NCBI GenBank assembly: GCA_015501075.1
Contig: JADNYJ010000690.1
Location: forward strand, 1-15,769
DNA length: 15,769 nucleotides
Reading direction: 5' to 3'
DNA from: Gymnopilus junonius
Taxonomy: Eukaryota; Basidiomycota; Agaricomycetes; Agaricales; Galerinaceae
The position numbers and the translations under genes were made by a program. Positions 6,471 through 15,769 of the stretch are shown here, piece after piece. A model generated the notes under the pieces. The model saw only the letters and a program-made list of their open reading frames with translations, was not told where the DNA came from and made no database searches. The first letter of the stretch is position 1; each line of letters starts with the position of its first letter.

Positions 6471-9400
6471 ATGTCCGAAGAGCAATCGTCCTCAGTTCGA
6501 GATAATCCCATCCAAGTTTGTAGTGATACACTCCCCTTCATCTGCTATAACCACTGATGCTAATTTCGCGTAGCCCGTCCTTCCTAAACCTGGTAACGTA
6601 CGTATCATCAACACCTCGGCGCTGGAGAATGCTGAAGATTCGCTCTAAATCAATGTAGATCGAACCCGAAGGCGATGAGACATTGCTTGCCTCGGCGGCC
6701 AAACTCATCCAAAGATTTCATACTTCGGGAAAGCTAGATGACCTCGAAGAAGCGATTAAGCTGATGCAAGAAGGAATCGCGAAGATATCGGTCCAAGATC
6801 CAAACTTTGCCGATATTTTGAATAATCTTGCAAACGCTCTGTTGACTCGATTTGAGTACCAAGGCAGTGAGGGTGCAGATTTGGATGAAGCCATTTCGTT
6901 GCTTAGGCAGGTTCTAAAACTCAGGCCTCCTTCGAATCAGAATCGCGCTGAATTCCTCAATAACCTTGCTGCTGCAGTATCTATCCGATTTGAACAAAGA
7001 GGCGACATTCTGGATCTGGATGAAGCGATTTTGTTATATAGGCAGGCTATCCAGCTTACCCCTCCATCTCATCCATATTATGCCAGCACCCTCAGTAACC
7101 TTGCCGCTTCATTCTTTGCTCGATTTGAGCAACAGGGCGACAGTGTGGATCTAGATGAATCTATTACGTTGCATCAAGAGGCTCTCAAGCTTATCCCCCC
7201 ATTTCATCCATATCACACCATTTCTCTTAATAACCTTGCAAACGCATTGGAAATTCGATTCAAGCAACAAGGCGAGATATCGGATTTGGATGAAGCCCTT
7301 TCATCTCATCGTCAGGCCCTTAAACTCAGACCTCCGCCTCATCCATATCGTTCCAACTCTCTCAATAACCTTGCATCGGCACTATTTACCAGATTCAAGC
7401 AACTGGGCAAAGGTGCAGATTTAGACGAGGTAATTTCGTTGCATAGGAAAGCCCTTGAGCTCAGGCTTCCCCCCCATACGAATCGTCCCCAGTCCCTCAA
7501 CAACCTCGCGAATGCACTAGAAGCAAGGTATAAGAGACAAGGCAAAGTACCCGATCTCGATGAAGCCATATTATTGCACAGGGAGGCCCTCGAACTTAGG
7601 TCTCCACCTCATCCAGATCACACTGCCTCCCTCAACAACCTTGCAAGCGCACTGTTTATCCGATTTGAAGAACGAGGCGCAGATCTGGATTTGGATGAAG
7701 CGATCTCGTTGTATAGGCGAGCCCTCGAATCCACCCCGTCTCGCCATCCCGATCACGCCACATCCCTCAACAATCTTGCGAATGCCCTGTTTACGCGGTT
7801 TGAGAGTCGAGGTGAAGGTTTGGATGTAGATGAAGCCATACAGTTGCATAGACAGGCTCTAGAGCTCTTCCCTTCACCCCATCAGAATCGCCCGATCTCG
7901 CTCAATAATCTCGCCTACGCGCTGTCGATTCGGTTTGAACAGCAAAATAATCACTCGGATCTGGATGAGGTCATCTCGTTGCACAGACAAGCCCTCAATC
8001 TTACACCTCCGACCTATCCTGAACATGCCTCATCCCTCAACAATCTTGCGAATGCGCTCTTTATCAAATTTAAGCACCAATATGGTGGTTCATATCTGGA
8101 TGAAGCTATTTTGCTGCATAGACAAGCTCTTGAGCTCATGCCTTCAGTTCATCCAAATCGATCCAAGTCTCTAAACAACCTTGCAAATGCATTGAGGTTC
8201 CGATTTAAGCTTCAAGGCGAGGATCTGGTTCTGGATGAAGCCATCTCGTTAGATAAGCAGGCTCTCGAGCTCCTCCCTCCAAGCCACCCTCGTAGGTTTA
8301 TCACCCTTGGTAACCTCGCCCTCCATCACATAGCGGCTCATAAACGGCTGGGCGCTGATGATACTACCCATTTACAGCAATCCATGTCGCTTTTCTCTCA
8401 GTCTTTGAAATCCACTCAACCTCCTCTCGAGAGATTCTACACTGCAAGGATGTGGGCTGAAAATGCAGATCTACTACAGCATTCTTCAGCACTCGAAGCT
8501 TATGAGGCTGCTTTAAATGTTTTACCTCAATTGGGAGCCCTTAACCTCAACATAGAGTCGCGCCAGAAATTGCTTACAAGAGAAACCGACGGTATAGCTC
8601 GTGAAGCTGCAAAATATGCCATTCATGTCGGACAGTTAGGGAAGTCAGTGGAATATCTCGAGACTGGTCGAGGGGTTTTCTGGTCGCAATTTCTTCGTCT
8701 CCGTTCTCCATTTGATCGACTGCAACAAAAAAATCCGAAGTTAGGGGATGACATTCGCCGGATTGCATCAGAACTAGAGCGTGGATCTCACAGGGATATC
8801 CCAAATTCCGATTCGAGTAATCGACAAAGGCTAACTTTGGAAGAAGAAGCTAAATATTTTGAACAGCTCTCTAAAGATTGGTCGGAAACTTTAGACAAAG
8901 TTCGAAAATTGGAAGGTTTTGAAGATTTCCTATGCCCACAAAGTCTATCGACCCTGCAGACTGTTGCCCAGCAACACCCGATTGTCTACTTGGTAGCTAA
9001 TGACGATGTCAGCGACTGCCTGATCATAACGTCTACTTCAGTTCACCACTTACCACTTCCTAATCTCCCCACTCCCACCCTAATGGCCTTTGCACAACTA
9101 ATCCAACTTGCTGCCTCGGGATCCGACATACCTTCTTCTCGCCTCGACGGAATGATAAGTAATGGGACCTCTTTTCCTGCTGCTGCTTTGGAAAATATAA
9201 AGCGAGGGATGAGGGTGGAAAGTGGCTCAGCGTATAGATCTTCAAGTGATCTGTTCCGTACTGTCTTGGAGTCTCTCTGGGATGAAGCAGTCAAACCCGT
9301 CATCGACTTCATGGGATTTCAGGTAGGTCATCTACAGCAAACAAATTTAGCGAATTTACCAACCAAAGCGTTGTAGAAATCAGACACACCACCCATGTTG

Positions 9401-10216
9401 AAATGGTGCCCAACCGGGTTATTCACCTTCCTCCCTATTCACGCAGCAGGTCGGTACCAGGAAGGGCTTACCGACTGTGCTTCCGAATACATCGTTTCGT
9501 CATATACGCCGACTATTGGAGTACTTCTCTCTCCAGACCCTATTCCATCTCCGGAAAAGTTCAAGATGTTGGCCGTTATCCAATCTCGTTCACTACCCTC
9601 AACGGTGCAAGAGTTGGAGAAAATCGAACAATATGTTTCTAGTGAGGCTTTGATTAAGTTCGGAGTTTCTGGTGCCCCAGCTTCAGTTGAGGCAGTTGCA
9701 TCCAGTCTGTCCGCTGTATCCGTGGTGCACTTTGCCTGTCACGGAAACCAGAACCTGTCGAAGCCACTGGACAGCGGCCTTGAAATAGAAAATGAACTAT
9801 TGTCAATTTCAAGGATTATGAGGGAAGCCGTACCAAATGGATCCCTCGCCTTCCTCAGCGCCTGTGAGACCGCAAAAGGTGACGAGAAAATTCCGGATGA
9901 AGCCATGAGTTTAGCGGCGAGTCTTCTCTTTTCCGGGTTTCGTAGCGTTGTTGCGACCATGTGGTGAGTCCAGTTGCTTAGGATTGAGGACATTAATATC
10001 TCATATGCGGTTACTGTTAGGAAAATGTGGGACACAGACGGACCTGTGGTCGCTGACGCTTTCTACAAAGAACTTTTCAAAGGTCCAGATGGAGTTCTTG
10101 TGCAGCTACCAGACACCACTAAATCTGCACAAGCACTTCACGTTGCAGTGAAGGAATTACGCTCTCGCGGTGTTCCTTTTCGACGCTGGGTTCCTTTCAT
10201 ACATTTAGGGAAGTAG
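6471..10216 (+). CDS. TPR-CHAT protein: tetratricopeptide array fused to a caspase-like CHAT peptidase domain
   Basis: Model: exons 6471-6515, 6574-6597, 6659-9322, 9377-9963, 10021-10216; about 1171 residues. All junctions keep frame; introns are 58, 61, 54 and 57 nt. Residues 1-50 form a short leader. Residues 51-591 hold 12 TPR-like units with consensus DLDEAISLHRQALEL...SLNNLANALFTRF. Residues 592-795 are a helical linker containing the family motif YLETGRGVFWSQFLRLRSP. The CHAT domain fills the rest: HPIVYLVANDD, WCPTGLFTFLPIHAAG, HFACHG with His1033, LSACETAKG with Cys1074, then SVVATMW and DGPVVADAFY. Family knowledge: CHAT is a caspase-clan domain with a His/Cys dyad; bacterial TPR-CHAT is the protease of Craspase, and fungi carry many uncharacterised copies. 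Inferred role: regulated protease, perhaps in cell death or self/non-self response. No signal peptide or membrane segment. The large-exon frame has no usable ATG before the array, which supports the two upstream mini-exons, though these are the least certain part. Confidence 0.92.
6740..8362 (+). repeat. Tandem TPR-coding array, 12 units (first 138 nt, then 11 of exactly 135 nt)
   Basis: Unit starts (the codon before LDEA or LEEA) fall at 6740, 6878, 7013, 7148, 7283, 7418, 7553, 7688, 7823, 7958, 8093 and 8228. From the second on, spacing is 135 nt without any indel. Some neighbours are almost identical in DNA around the SLNNLANAL segment (for example CATCCCTCAACAATCTTGCG in the units starting 7688 and 7958), pointing to unit duplication or conversion. 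Confidence 0.9.
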
Positions 10217-10221
10217 GCGCA

Positions 10222-10227
10222 AATAAA
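10222..10227 (+). terminator. Candidate poly(A) signal of the TPR-CHAT gene
   Basis: AATAAA begins six bases after the TAG stop at 10214-10216. Fungal polyadenylation signals are degenerate, so this is indicative only. The next gene ends on the opposite strand at 10430, so both transcripts terminate within about 210 bp. Confidence 0.35.
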
Positions 10228-10429
10228 AACAAAGCCTTGGCCAGATGTGGTGTACGGGGCTAGATAAAAAGAAAATAAGACCCATTTTATCCTATTCAGT
10301 AATGTGAAGGGAATTAAGTACTTGTCAATTGAACAGCGACCCGCCCCATCTTCGTTGCGAAGTCAAATAATCAATATATCTCGCAGGGTTAGTCTTACAG
10401 AAAGCAGGCATACACAGTACATAAACCTA

Positions 10430-11669
10430 TCAACCGGAAACGTGTTGGACCATAGCAAGTAACACATTTGCGCAATTGACATTGCTGGGACCAGGAAGGA
10501 ACACGAGGAACGATGTACCACATAAGGCCCATACATTGGTTTGACCATCAACTCCCAAGATAGGTGGACCAATGTAAGTTGAAGGGCTCAGTGGATTCGG
10601 CTTTAAGATATCCACATAGAGAGGAAATCATTTCTTAAGCGATCGGAAGACATTCGGACAGCTGCTCTCTCACCTGAGGACAATATTCAGTAAACTCAAT
10701 GGGCTGTTGAGGGCCGACAATGACTTGTTCAAAGAATTGAAAACCTCCAGGGAGTGGCTCAAGCGAAACCGCCGAAGGATTATCTCCGTCAGCAACTTGC
10801 TGTATGCCGCTGAATCCTTCCCCGCCTATACTATATACAGTGACCAGGTTATTCGAGACATCTCCCTATATAAAATCAATTCAATGTTCGACGAACAAAT
10901 AGAGTAGAAATAAGGCCCACACGAAGAACATACTCGAACGGTTGTTCTGGTTGTGTATCGAGTAAATCGCCTCCGATTACTAATGGTGCACTGACAGGTG
11001 CACCAGGTGAAGTGGGTAAGAACGTTGCAACAAGATTAAAGACGAATGGATTTCCGAGCCCTAAACACGCCGTGAGGGTTATTGGAGGGCCGTTGAGTCG
11101 ACATAGACCGCTAGGCGGTTTCCTGCACCACAAAGCTCCGCGTTATTAGCAACGCAAGGTGTATTGCAGTCCGTATCAGGTGTCAGGACGGCCAACGCCA
11201 TGTAGGTATCACACCCTGAAAGTTTAAGCGATGAGTATTATCGAATTCAAAAAAAAAATCTGGGAACGAACAGCACTCTTGGCCAAATTCCAAACCAGCA
11301 AGTGGGAAATCTGAAGCTTTGCAGGCAGCGGTACAGCTCTCTGAGGTGACGCCTCCAGGAACTTGAAGTTGAAACCTCAGGATCGTGGCGCGCCATCGAC
11401 TACATCTCTACCTCAATCGTTAGCTACAGAGAAAATATCATGAATGGCTAATAAAACACACTGGTAACACCCTTGTATTGAAAGGTTCCAGCGGTCTGTA
11501 CAATAGTTCCTAGGGAAGACGGAGGAGCGTGTCGCTAACCGGGGACGCATGCGCAGACAACTACAGTGAAGCATTAACGTCACGGTAAAAACGATTTCAC
11601 TAGACACACAATAACGCTTCCAGCAATGACGACGAAAGTGGACTTGAGTGAAAGCTCTGAGAACATCAT
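10430..11669 (-). pseudogene. Secreted WSC-domain protein gene, apparently broken by frameshifts
   Basis: WSC domains are cysteine-rich putative carbohydrate-binding modules of fungal wall sensors and secreted proteins. Segments: 11669-11610 signal peptide (MMFSELS then a hydrophobic stretch); 11560-11462 with SAHASPVSD and GCYQ; 11407-11272 with VPGG, SCTAACKASDFPLAGLEFGQ and EC; 11215-10921 with WCD, DCNTPC, ELCGAGNRLAVY, then LTACLGLGNPFVFNLVATF; 10865-10674 with NLVTVYSIGGEGFSGIQ and EYCPQ; 10600-10430 with ILGVDGQTNVWALC and a TGA stop. Introns are 49, 54, 56, 55 and 73 nt with ordinary signals. The C-terminal 180 residues resemble the extra domain seen after WSC in agaricomycete proteins. 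Odd: the frame fails inside exons near 11511, 11470, 11380 and 11085, each fitting loss of one base in a short G or C run; in-frame stops result at 11512-11510 and 11379-11377. Either a young pseudogene or clustered assembly errors. The family call is firm; the inactive status is less so. Confidence 0.7.
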
Positions 11670-11720
11670 TCCCTAAGACGGTGAGGGTTGCTCTGAAGGC
11701 GGCTTAAGCACCGTCCCCCT

Positions 11721-11730
11721 TTCTATATAC
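11721..11730 (-). promoter_or_regulatory. TATA box of the WSC gene
   Basis: Minus strand GTATATAGAA lies about 55 nt upstream of the ATG at 11669, in the right orientation, which supports the predicted start and signal peptide exon. Confidence 0.5.
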
Positions 11731-12266
11731 TAAACTTCGTTCTGACTTCGGATATCCATGTGGGCGATTTCTCAACGTCGGCTGGAATGATAGACAGCTG
11801 GAAAGCATGATGTGAGAAAAGATAAAAATTCGCCGGGTTCAATAAGTAAATATAAGTACCCACTATCATGTAATTGAATTCGTAAAGCGTCACAATAACG
11901 GAATATAACTTGATTCTAATTCCGATGGCAGTGTCAATTATCCAGATAAATGCTCTGGCGCCACTAATCGAGGATGTTCAGACTTCACATACAAGATGGG
12001 GAACGATGCATGAGCTATTCCTACATTCCATGAAGGACTTAAAGAGCACATCGAAGACCTCGGGAGGCCAAAATGATGCAGCTGTCAGCTATTAAAAGCC
12101 GTGCACATCGAAGACAGTCGTTCCTGTGAACGTACATGGTTTTCCGGGTCTAGATGCGTTCCTTCATGAGCCAGTCGATAGAAAACATGCCTGATAGCCC
12201 TCATACCAAATATAGCGGCAGTCAGATGCTACAATCCATATGTATTGTGGCTGTAGGTCGCCATAT
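11731..12266. other. Stretch without a recognised gene
   Basis: The left part should carry upstream promoter sequence of the WSC gene. A 61-codon plus-strand frame at 11910-12095 lacks recognisable motifs. No repeat or RNA gene was seen. Confidence 0.4.
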
Positions 12267-12677
12267 TCAGCTCCTGGCCGCTACCTTCTGTGCCGGGAGA
12301 AGAAATACTGAACAGGCAGTGAAGTGATGTTGAAAACTGAGGCAAAAGTTGGAAGACACGCGGAGGTCCATGCAAACACCGGTCATTCCAATATAAGCAG
12401 CAGTGTGGTGGAGCAGAGCGTCTTCGACCCCCCAAAAGGACGAGGACAGCCAATCGACCTATCGTCACAGTGACGCGTGACGTGGCTAGGCGTGAATTTC
12501 AACTAGAAACCCTACCTGCTCGTGCTCATTTCCAAACGCAGCTACGAATTCGCCCTCGTCGCAAGCAGCCGAAACTTCCTGGATCGCGGTGGTTATCTTC
12601 TTCCTCTCCCTAAGGCCTAAACCTCTCCTTTTCTTTTCGACTTGAATCGGCTTCTCGACTTTTGCGGCACTGGGTCC
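12267..12677 (-). CDS. Candidate spliced gene fragment, unidentified (two exons, 3' end)
   Basis: Reading the minus strand, one exon (about 12677-12516) encodes a basic then acidic stretch: EKKRRGLGLRERKK, EVSAACDEGEFVAAFGNEHEQ split here at its natural middle. It stops at CAG before a GTAGGG donor. A 57-nt intron (12515-12459, ending GATAG) has an in-frame stop, and the frame resumes in phase 0 as VDWLSSSFWGVEDALLHHTA and runs 63 codons to TGA at 12269-12267. A CTAAC branch-like site upstream, near 12712, suggests a further intron and 5' exons. No ATG lies in frame in the first exon and no family is recognised. Open length across two phase-compatible exons is the only support. Confidence 0.3.
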
Positions 12678-12689
12678 CTCGTGTTTTCA

Positions 12690-14700
12690 AATGAGTTTCG
12701 GACAGTGTTAGATCCGCCTAAATGTGGCGGTGTATGGCGACAGACGCAGTCTTGTTCATATATCGATTATGTGGTGCGGGCTTGTCCAAGTGACTGGGTA
12801 AGAGACTATCATCCAATGGGTGACATAGATTAGGTGGAACAGAGCCATTCTTGCACGGTCGCGCTCCGGAATGCGGTACTGTGGGAGAACATCTAGATGA
12901 ACGATAGGTACGATAGGAATAGATAAGGTCGTCATTGACATGGTCGAAATAGGAGGAACAGTAGTCCAAATAGCCGAGCAAGAAATATTTGATGGCGGGG
13001 CACGCTGAAAAGAATGCTATTCAAATGGACGTTTAGCGTTCCTTCGTAGTCGTTGCTGGCGGTGGGACAGGTGGATTCAAACAAACCCCTCCGCCTCCGT
13101 TTGAGTCGGTAATGTTCAAGCGCATAGACCATTGGGAATACGACAGCTTGATAGAGAGGAAGCATGGCGCGGTTCAGGAACGTCAGAAAGACATGAAAGT
13201 AGGAGGTGCTTGGCCATCGTTTGCAGTAATTTTTTGCAATGGGAAAAGGTAACAGGTTCGACCAACAATGCTGGGATCAGGAGGAAAGGAAGATAGGAGC
13301 GACGACGAGTCGCAGAGAGGTTCCAGCTGGCGCTGGAGGCGCCAGAGGTCGACAGGGATGAATTGATAGCAGTTTCCAGTGCGGAAGGCGAATCTTGCCT
13401 GCATAAACCACAAAGCTTCGCGAAGTGAGCTGAGGGGATGTGACAATGTGACATTTGTCAGTTCGCCGTGACGACTCAAACAGCGAAGGAATGAGGAAAA
13501 TAAGCATAGGCCAGTATTCTTCGTTTCCCCAATAGATGTAGACGGAGTGCATTCATCCATGTTTGAGGTGTTGCTGCTGCTTAGGTATTCATTCAAGGGC
13601 GGAAGAGTAAGTAGTCGTGCTCCATCAAGGCGCGATGAGCTCCTTGATGCGGTTCTTGCTCTTTAACAAAGAACATGGACGCCAGCATGACACTAATATC
13701 AGCAGGATATAGTGAGATGCAGGTGACTAAAGTGCATTGGATCTGGGTGTTGAATCGTGGAGGAAGGCGAAGGTCCTCTTGTCGCCTTCTAACGCCAATT
13801 GTTTTGAACACTTCTCCTTGGAAACCCAGGCTCCGCGACACTCGGAAGTTCCTATCGCAAGAGAAGTAGCAGCAGCAGCTACTGCCGCAAACTTCGATGG
13901 AATGCCGAAAGGAGTTGACGAATGGATCGTGAGTGGTTGCTGCGAGTAAGGAATGCGCGAGAGTAGGGAAAAGGTTTTGGGGAATTCGAGATGTAATGGC
14001 CGGCGAGAGGGGTAGAGAGTGTGTGACGTGGAATTTGTCAATGACTTTGATATGCAGTCGCGAGGATTTAACCCGCCACCCCCGAAAAGATTGCTGAATC
14101 CTGTGGTTTTTGAATCCAGCGAAATTTACAGCGTGAACTGTCCGGGGTTCTACGGCATATGCGAAACGCCACTACTTCCTTCAATTTCTCTTTGGCGCGC
14201 CCGCCATCGCTCCGGAAAGGCAACAGTATATTCTTCACAATTTAGGGTAAATCAACATATCTGCGCTTTCGAAGGAAATGGTGTGGGGTAGTAGCGTCTA
14301 TGGCAGGCTGGGTCGGACTACAAGATAGTGACCGAGCTCTGGAGGGGCGTAAGTTGGGGAACTGAGACTTTGGGCGTATAGGAGTAGCTACAGTGACAAC
14401 GAAATTGCCATAGGTCTTGAGAGCTTCTTGATAAATACAGGTAGTTCAGCAGCTAGACCACTAATCTATGCGAGGTTTCATTAAAAGTCTAGATCCAGAG
14501 AGCCATGACCTACCTCCAACTGGCAACAATTGGGCGGTCATAAAATCCAGACGAAGAATGAATATTAAGCAAAAGGAATGAACACCGCCGACTAGCTGCG
14601 GTGCGGACAGTTTTAAGACAACACACCTTTAATGCACGCTCTGCGATTGTTAGTCTTCAACATTTTTGGTCTGAAAAATAGCGTCCCAGCGTCGCCCATT
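12690..14700. other. Gene-poor region with many overlapping short open frames
   Basis: Between 13116 and 14041 the minus strand has all three frames open over a few hundred bases (stops are rare because of composition), but most of these frames begin with TTG, not ATG, and none shows a domain. Patches such as NITDSNGGGGVCLNPPVPPP (near 13110-13050, minus) look protein-like and may belong to a split or decayed gene. No splice model held together over more than one junction, so no gene is called. Confidence 0.35.
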
Positions 14701-14708
14701 TTATCCCG

Positions 14709-15299
14709 ATGGCTTGTTCCGTTTCATTGATAGCGCCGCGTGTGGGTTGCTTTCTGCTATGGAATAAAGTCCCAGACAGAAGGGATGCATATGTTTGGAA
14801 GAAGTTTAAAGATTTAAACCAGCATTGCGGCCATTACTCATGCACAGGGTCGACGCTGTGGACGACGATGAGCAGGGTGTCACAATGTCACGGTCAGTCA
14901 CCTCACCCCTTTGATGTCTCCTTTTGTGACAATTATCTGAACAACAAATCTTCTCTCTTTGGTTTTCCCTTTAATCCCGGTTCAGGGAGTAAAGGCCTCC
15001 TGGGTATACCTGCCGGAGGCCCCATCATTTTCTATGATGTCGACTGTTCTATAAAATCTTCAAGTTATTGTCTGTCGCGCTCTTTACTTTCCATCCTCGA
15101 TCTCATCTTCAAACCAGGGCCCATTTCTCCCAAACGTCTTCTTAACGTTTTCGGAGGACTTGCCCAACTTGCGGTGACTTTTTTAAGCAGTCGAGGGCTA
15201 TTATCAGACCCCTCCTTACCATCTGCCCTTCATTTCAGACGTCTCCCAGGTACTGCCTACGAGGATGCTGTTCCAGGCTACGATGATGTTTTTGCATAA
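14709..15299 (+). CDS. Hypothetical protein, 196 codons, unidentified
   Basis: The ATG at 14709 opens the longest unexplained frame in the window. The product has many Cys, Ser and Phe residues, a Gly/Pro-rich centre (FNPGSGSKGLLGIPAGGP) and an acidic end (GTAYEDAVPGYDDVFA), with no signal peptide or known domain. Caution: a TATAAAA at 15050-15056 followed by a pyrimidine-rich run (15078-15112) inside the frame looks like a plus-strand core promoter, so the second half may instead be the 5' leader of a gene starting near 15260 or beyond. Chance openness is possible. No function is proposed. Confidence 0.25.
   Translation: MACSVSLIAPRVGCFLLWNKVPDRRDAYVWKKFKDLNQHCGHYSCTGSTLWTTMSRVSQCHGQSPHPFDVSFCDNYLNNKSSLFGFPFNPGSGSKGLLGIPAGGPIIFYDVDCSIKSSSYCLSRSLLSILDLIFKPGPISPKRLLNVFGGLAQLAVTFLSSRGLLSDPSLPSALHFRRLPGTAYEDAVPGYDDVFA
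15050..15056 (+). promoter_or_regulatory. TATA box with downstream pyrimidine-rich leader
   Basis: TATAAAA followed about 25-60 nt later by a CT-rich segment is the usual layout of strong fungal promoters. A possible leader intron (GTGACT near 15173 to TTTCAG near 15238) follows. No coding exon downstream could be fixed before the window ends. Confidence 0.3.
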
Positions 15300-15769
15300 C
15301 GTCTAAGGAGATAATGCTACGGGCTATTCATCTTATTGCCAGTCTGATTAAATTGCTGTTCACGATGTCTGTTTGTCTAAGGCCGAATCTGTAGCTTTTT
15401 TCGCACAGCATAGCGAGATCGATGTGATACTGTGAAGGCATTCTGACCTTATACCCGAATACAGCATGCCTTTCACAACGTTGCTTCTAGAGTATTACTG
15501 TGGCTTCTTTCAATTGGATCCTCTATTATACGAGGTCGTGCGTTACTCCATCTCATATTTGGATATCACTACTTTTCGTATATTCTATGCAGACGATGCA
15601 ACAAAGTGTTTCGACGCACATTTGTACACGAGGGGAATGCCATCCCAGATGTGGTTTTCGAACTGAAGCTGAAATCAACGCAGAAGCTAGTACCACGATT
15701 CTCAGCATTCCATATATTTCGTTCTGAATAAGCAATTCTATTTTTTCCAGACCGCATTGAAACCTCATT
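15300..15769. other. Right-edge stretch without a supportable gene
   Basis: Short frames exist on both strands (for example 66 codons from the ATG at 15466 on plus) and overlap one another without recognisable motifs. If the TATA signature at 15050 is real, exons of that gene would lie here. Confidence 0.35.

Noticed and set aside
6683..6685. TTG as start of the TPR-CHAT protein
   Set aside because: It is not a credible eukaryotic start; two in-phase upstream exons supply an ATG at 6471.
6966..8174. Short plus-strand frames of about 60-90 codons within the TPR array
   Set aside because: They recur with the 135-nt unit in another frame and reflect the repeat, not separate genes.
6471..10216. 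A bacterial Craspase-like CRISPR locus
   Set aside because: No CRISPR repeats or gRAMP-like effector are present; spliceosomal introns show the gene is eukaryotic.
10866..10936. GTATGT donor near 10934 for the WSC gene
   Set aside because: It is a better consensus donor but joins the next exon out of frame; GTGGGC at 10920 keeps phase 0 and the domain sequence.
13327..13345. Inverted repeat CTGGCGC-TGGAG-GCGCCAG
   Set aside because: A single short hairpin in a GC-rich patch with no promoter, terminator or repeat context.
1..15769. tRNA, rRNA or other structured RNA genes
   Set aside because: No A-box/B-box pairs, cloverleaf or rRNA signature could be recognised by eye on either strand.

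Overview
The window looks like nuclear DNA from a mushroom-forming basidiomycete (Agaricomycetes). The genes are monocistronic and most are split by introns of about 50-75 nt with GTRNGY donors, CTNA-type branch sites and YAG acceptors. The gene families (TPR-CHAT, fungal F-box, fungal WSC) are ones typically expanded in that group. Nothing prokaryotic is present. The taxonomic call is inference; no marker gene is available.

Layout. 1-643 (-): 5' part of an F-box gene, cut by the left window edge, with a strong TATA box at 714-725. 796-1755: no supportable gene. 1756-2643 (-): an intact, intronless-CDS atypical short-chain dehydrogenase, with a probable 5'-leader intron and TATA box. 3341-4082 (-): a small HD-superfamily phosphohydrolase with one 61-nt intron near its C-terminus. 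4114-5080 (-): exon-like segments of unknown function, weakly supported. 5173-5655: a 483-bp non-autonomous DNA-transposon-like element with terminal inverted repeats and three copies of a palindrome-rich subterminal block. 6471-10216 (+): the main gene, a five-exon TPR-CHAT protein of about 1171 residues with 12 TPR-like units and an intact His/Cys pair. 10430-11669 (-): a secreted WSC-domain gene, convergent with the TPR-CHAT gene, whose reading frame appears broken by about four single-base deletions. 11731-15769: gene-poor; it holds a candidate two-exon fragment (12267-12677, -) and an uncharacterised 196-codon ORF (14709-15299, +).

How the parts relate. There is no operon logic: each gene has its own promoter signals and the functions are unrelated (ubiquitin-ligase adaptor, NAD(P)-binding oxidoreductase-like protein, metal-dependent hydrolase, putative caspase-like protease, cell-wall lectin-like protein). 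The most interesting item is the TPR-CHAT gene: an exactly periodic 135-nt repeat array encodes the sensor-like part, followed by a caspase-fold domain that keeps its catalytic residues. That architecture fits a self-activating or partner-activated protease in fungal cell death or self/non-self responses, but this function is inferred from the family and not shown by the sequence. All splice models were read by eye from motifs and frame continuity; RNA-seq would confirm or correct them.
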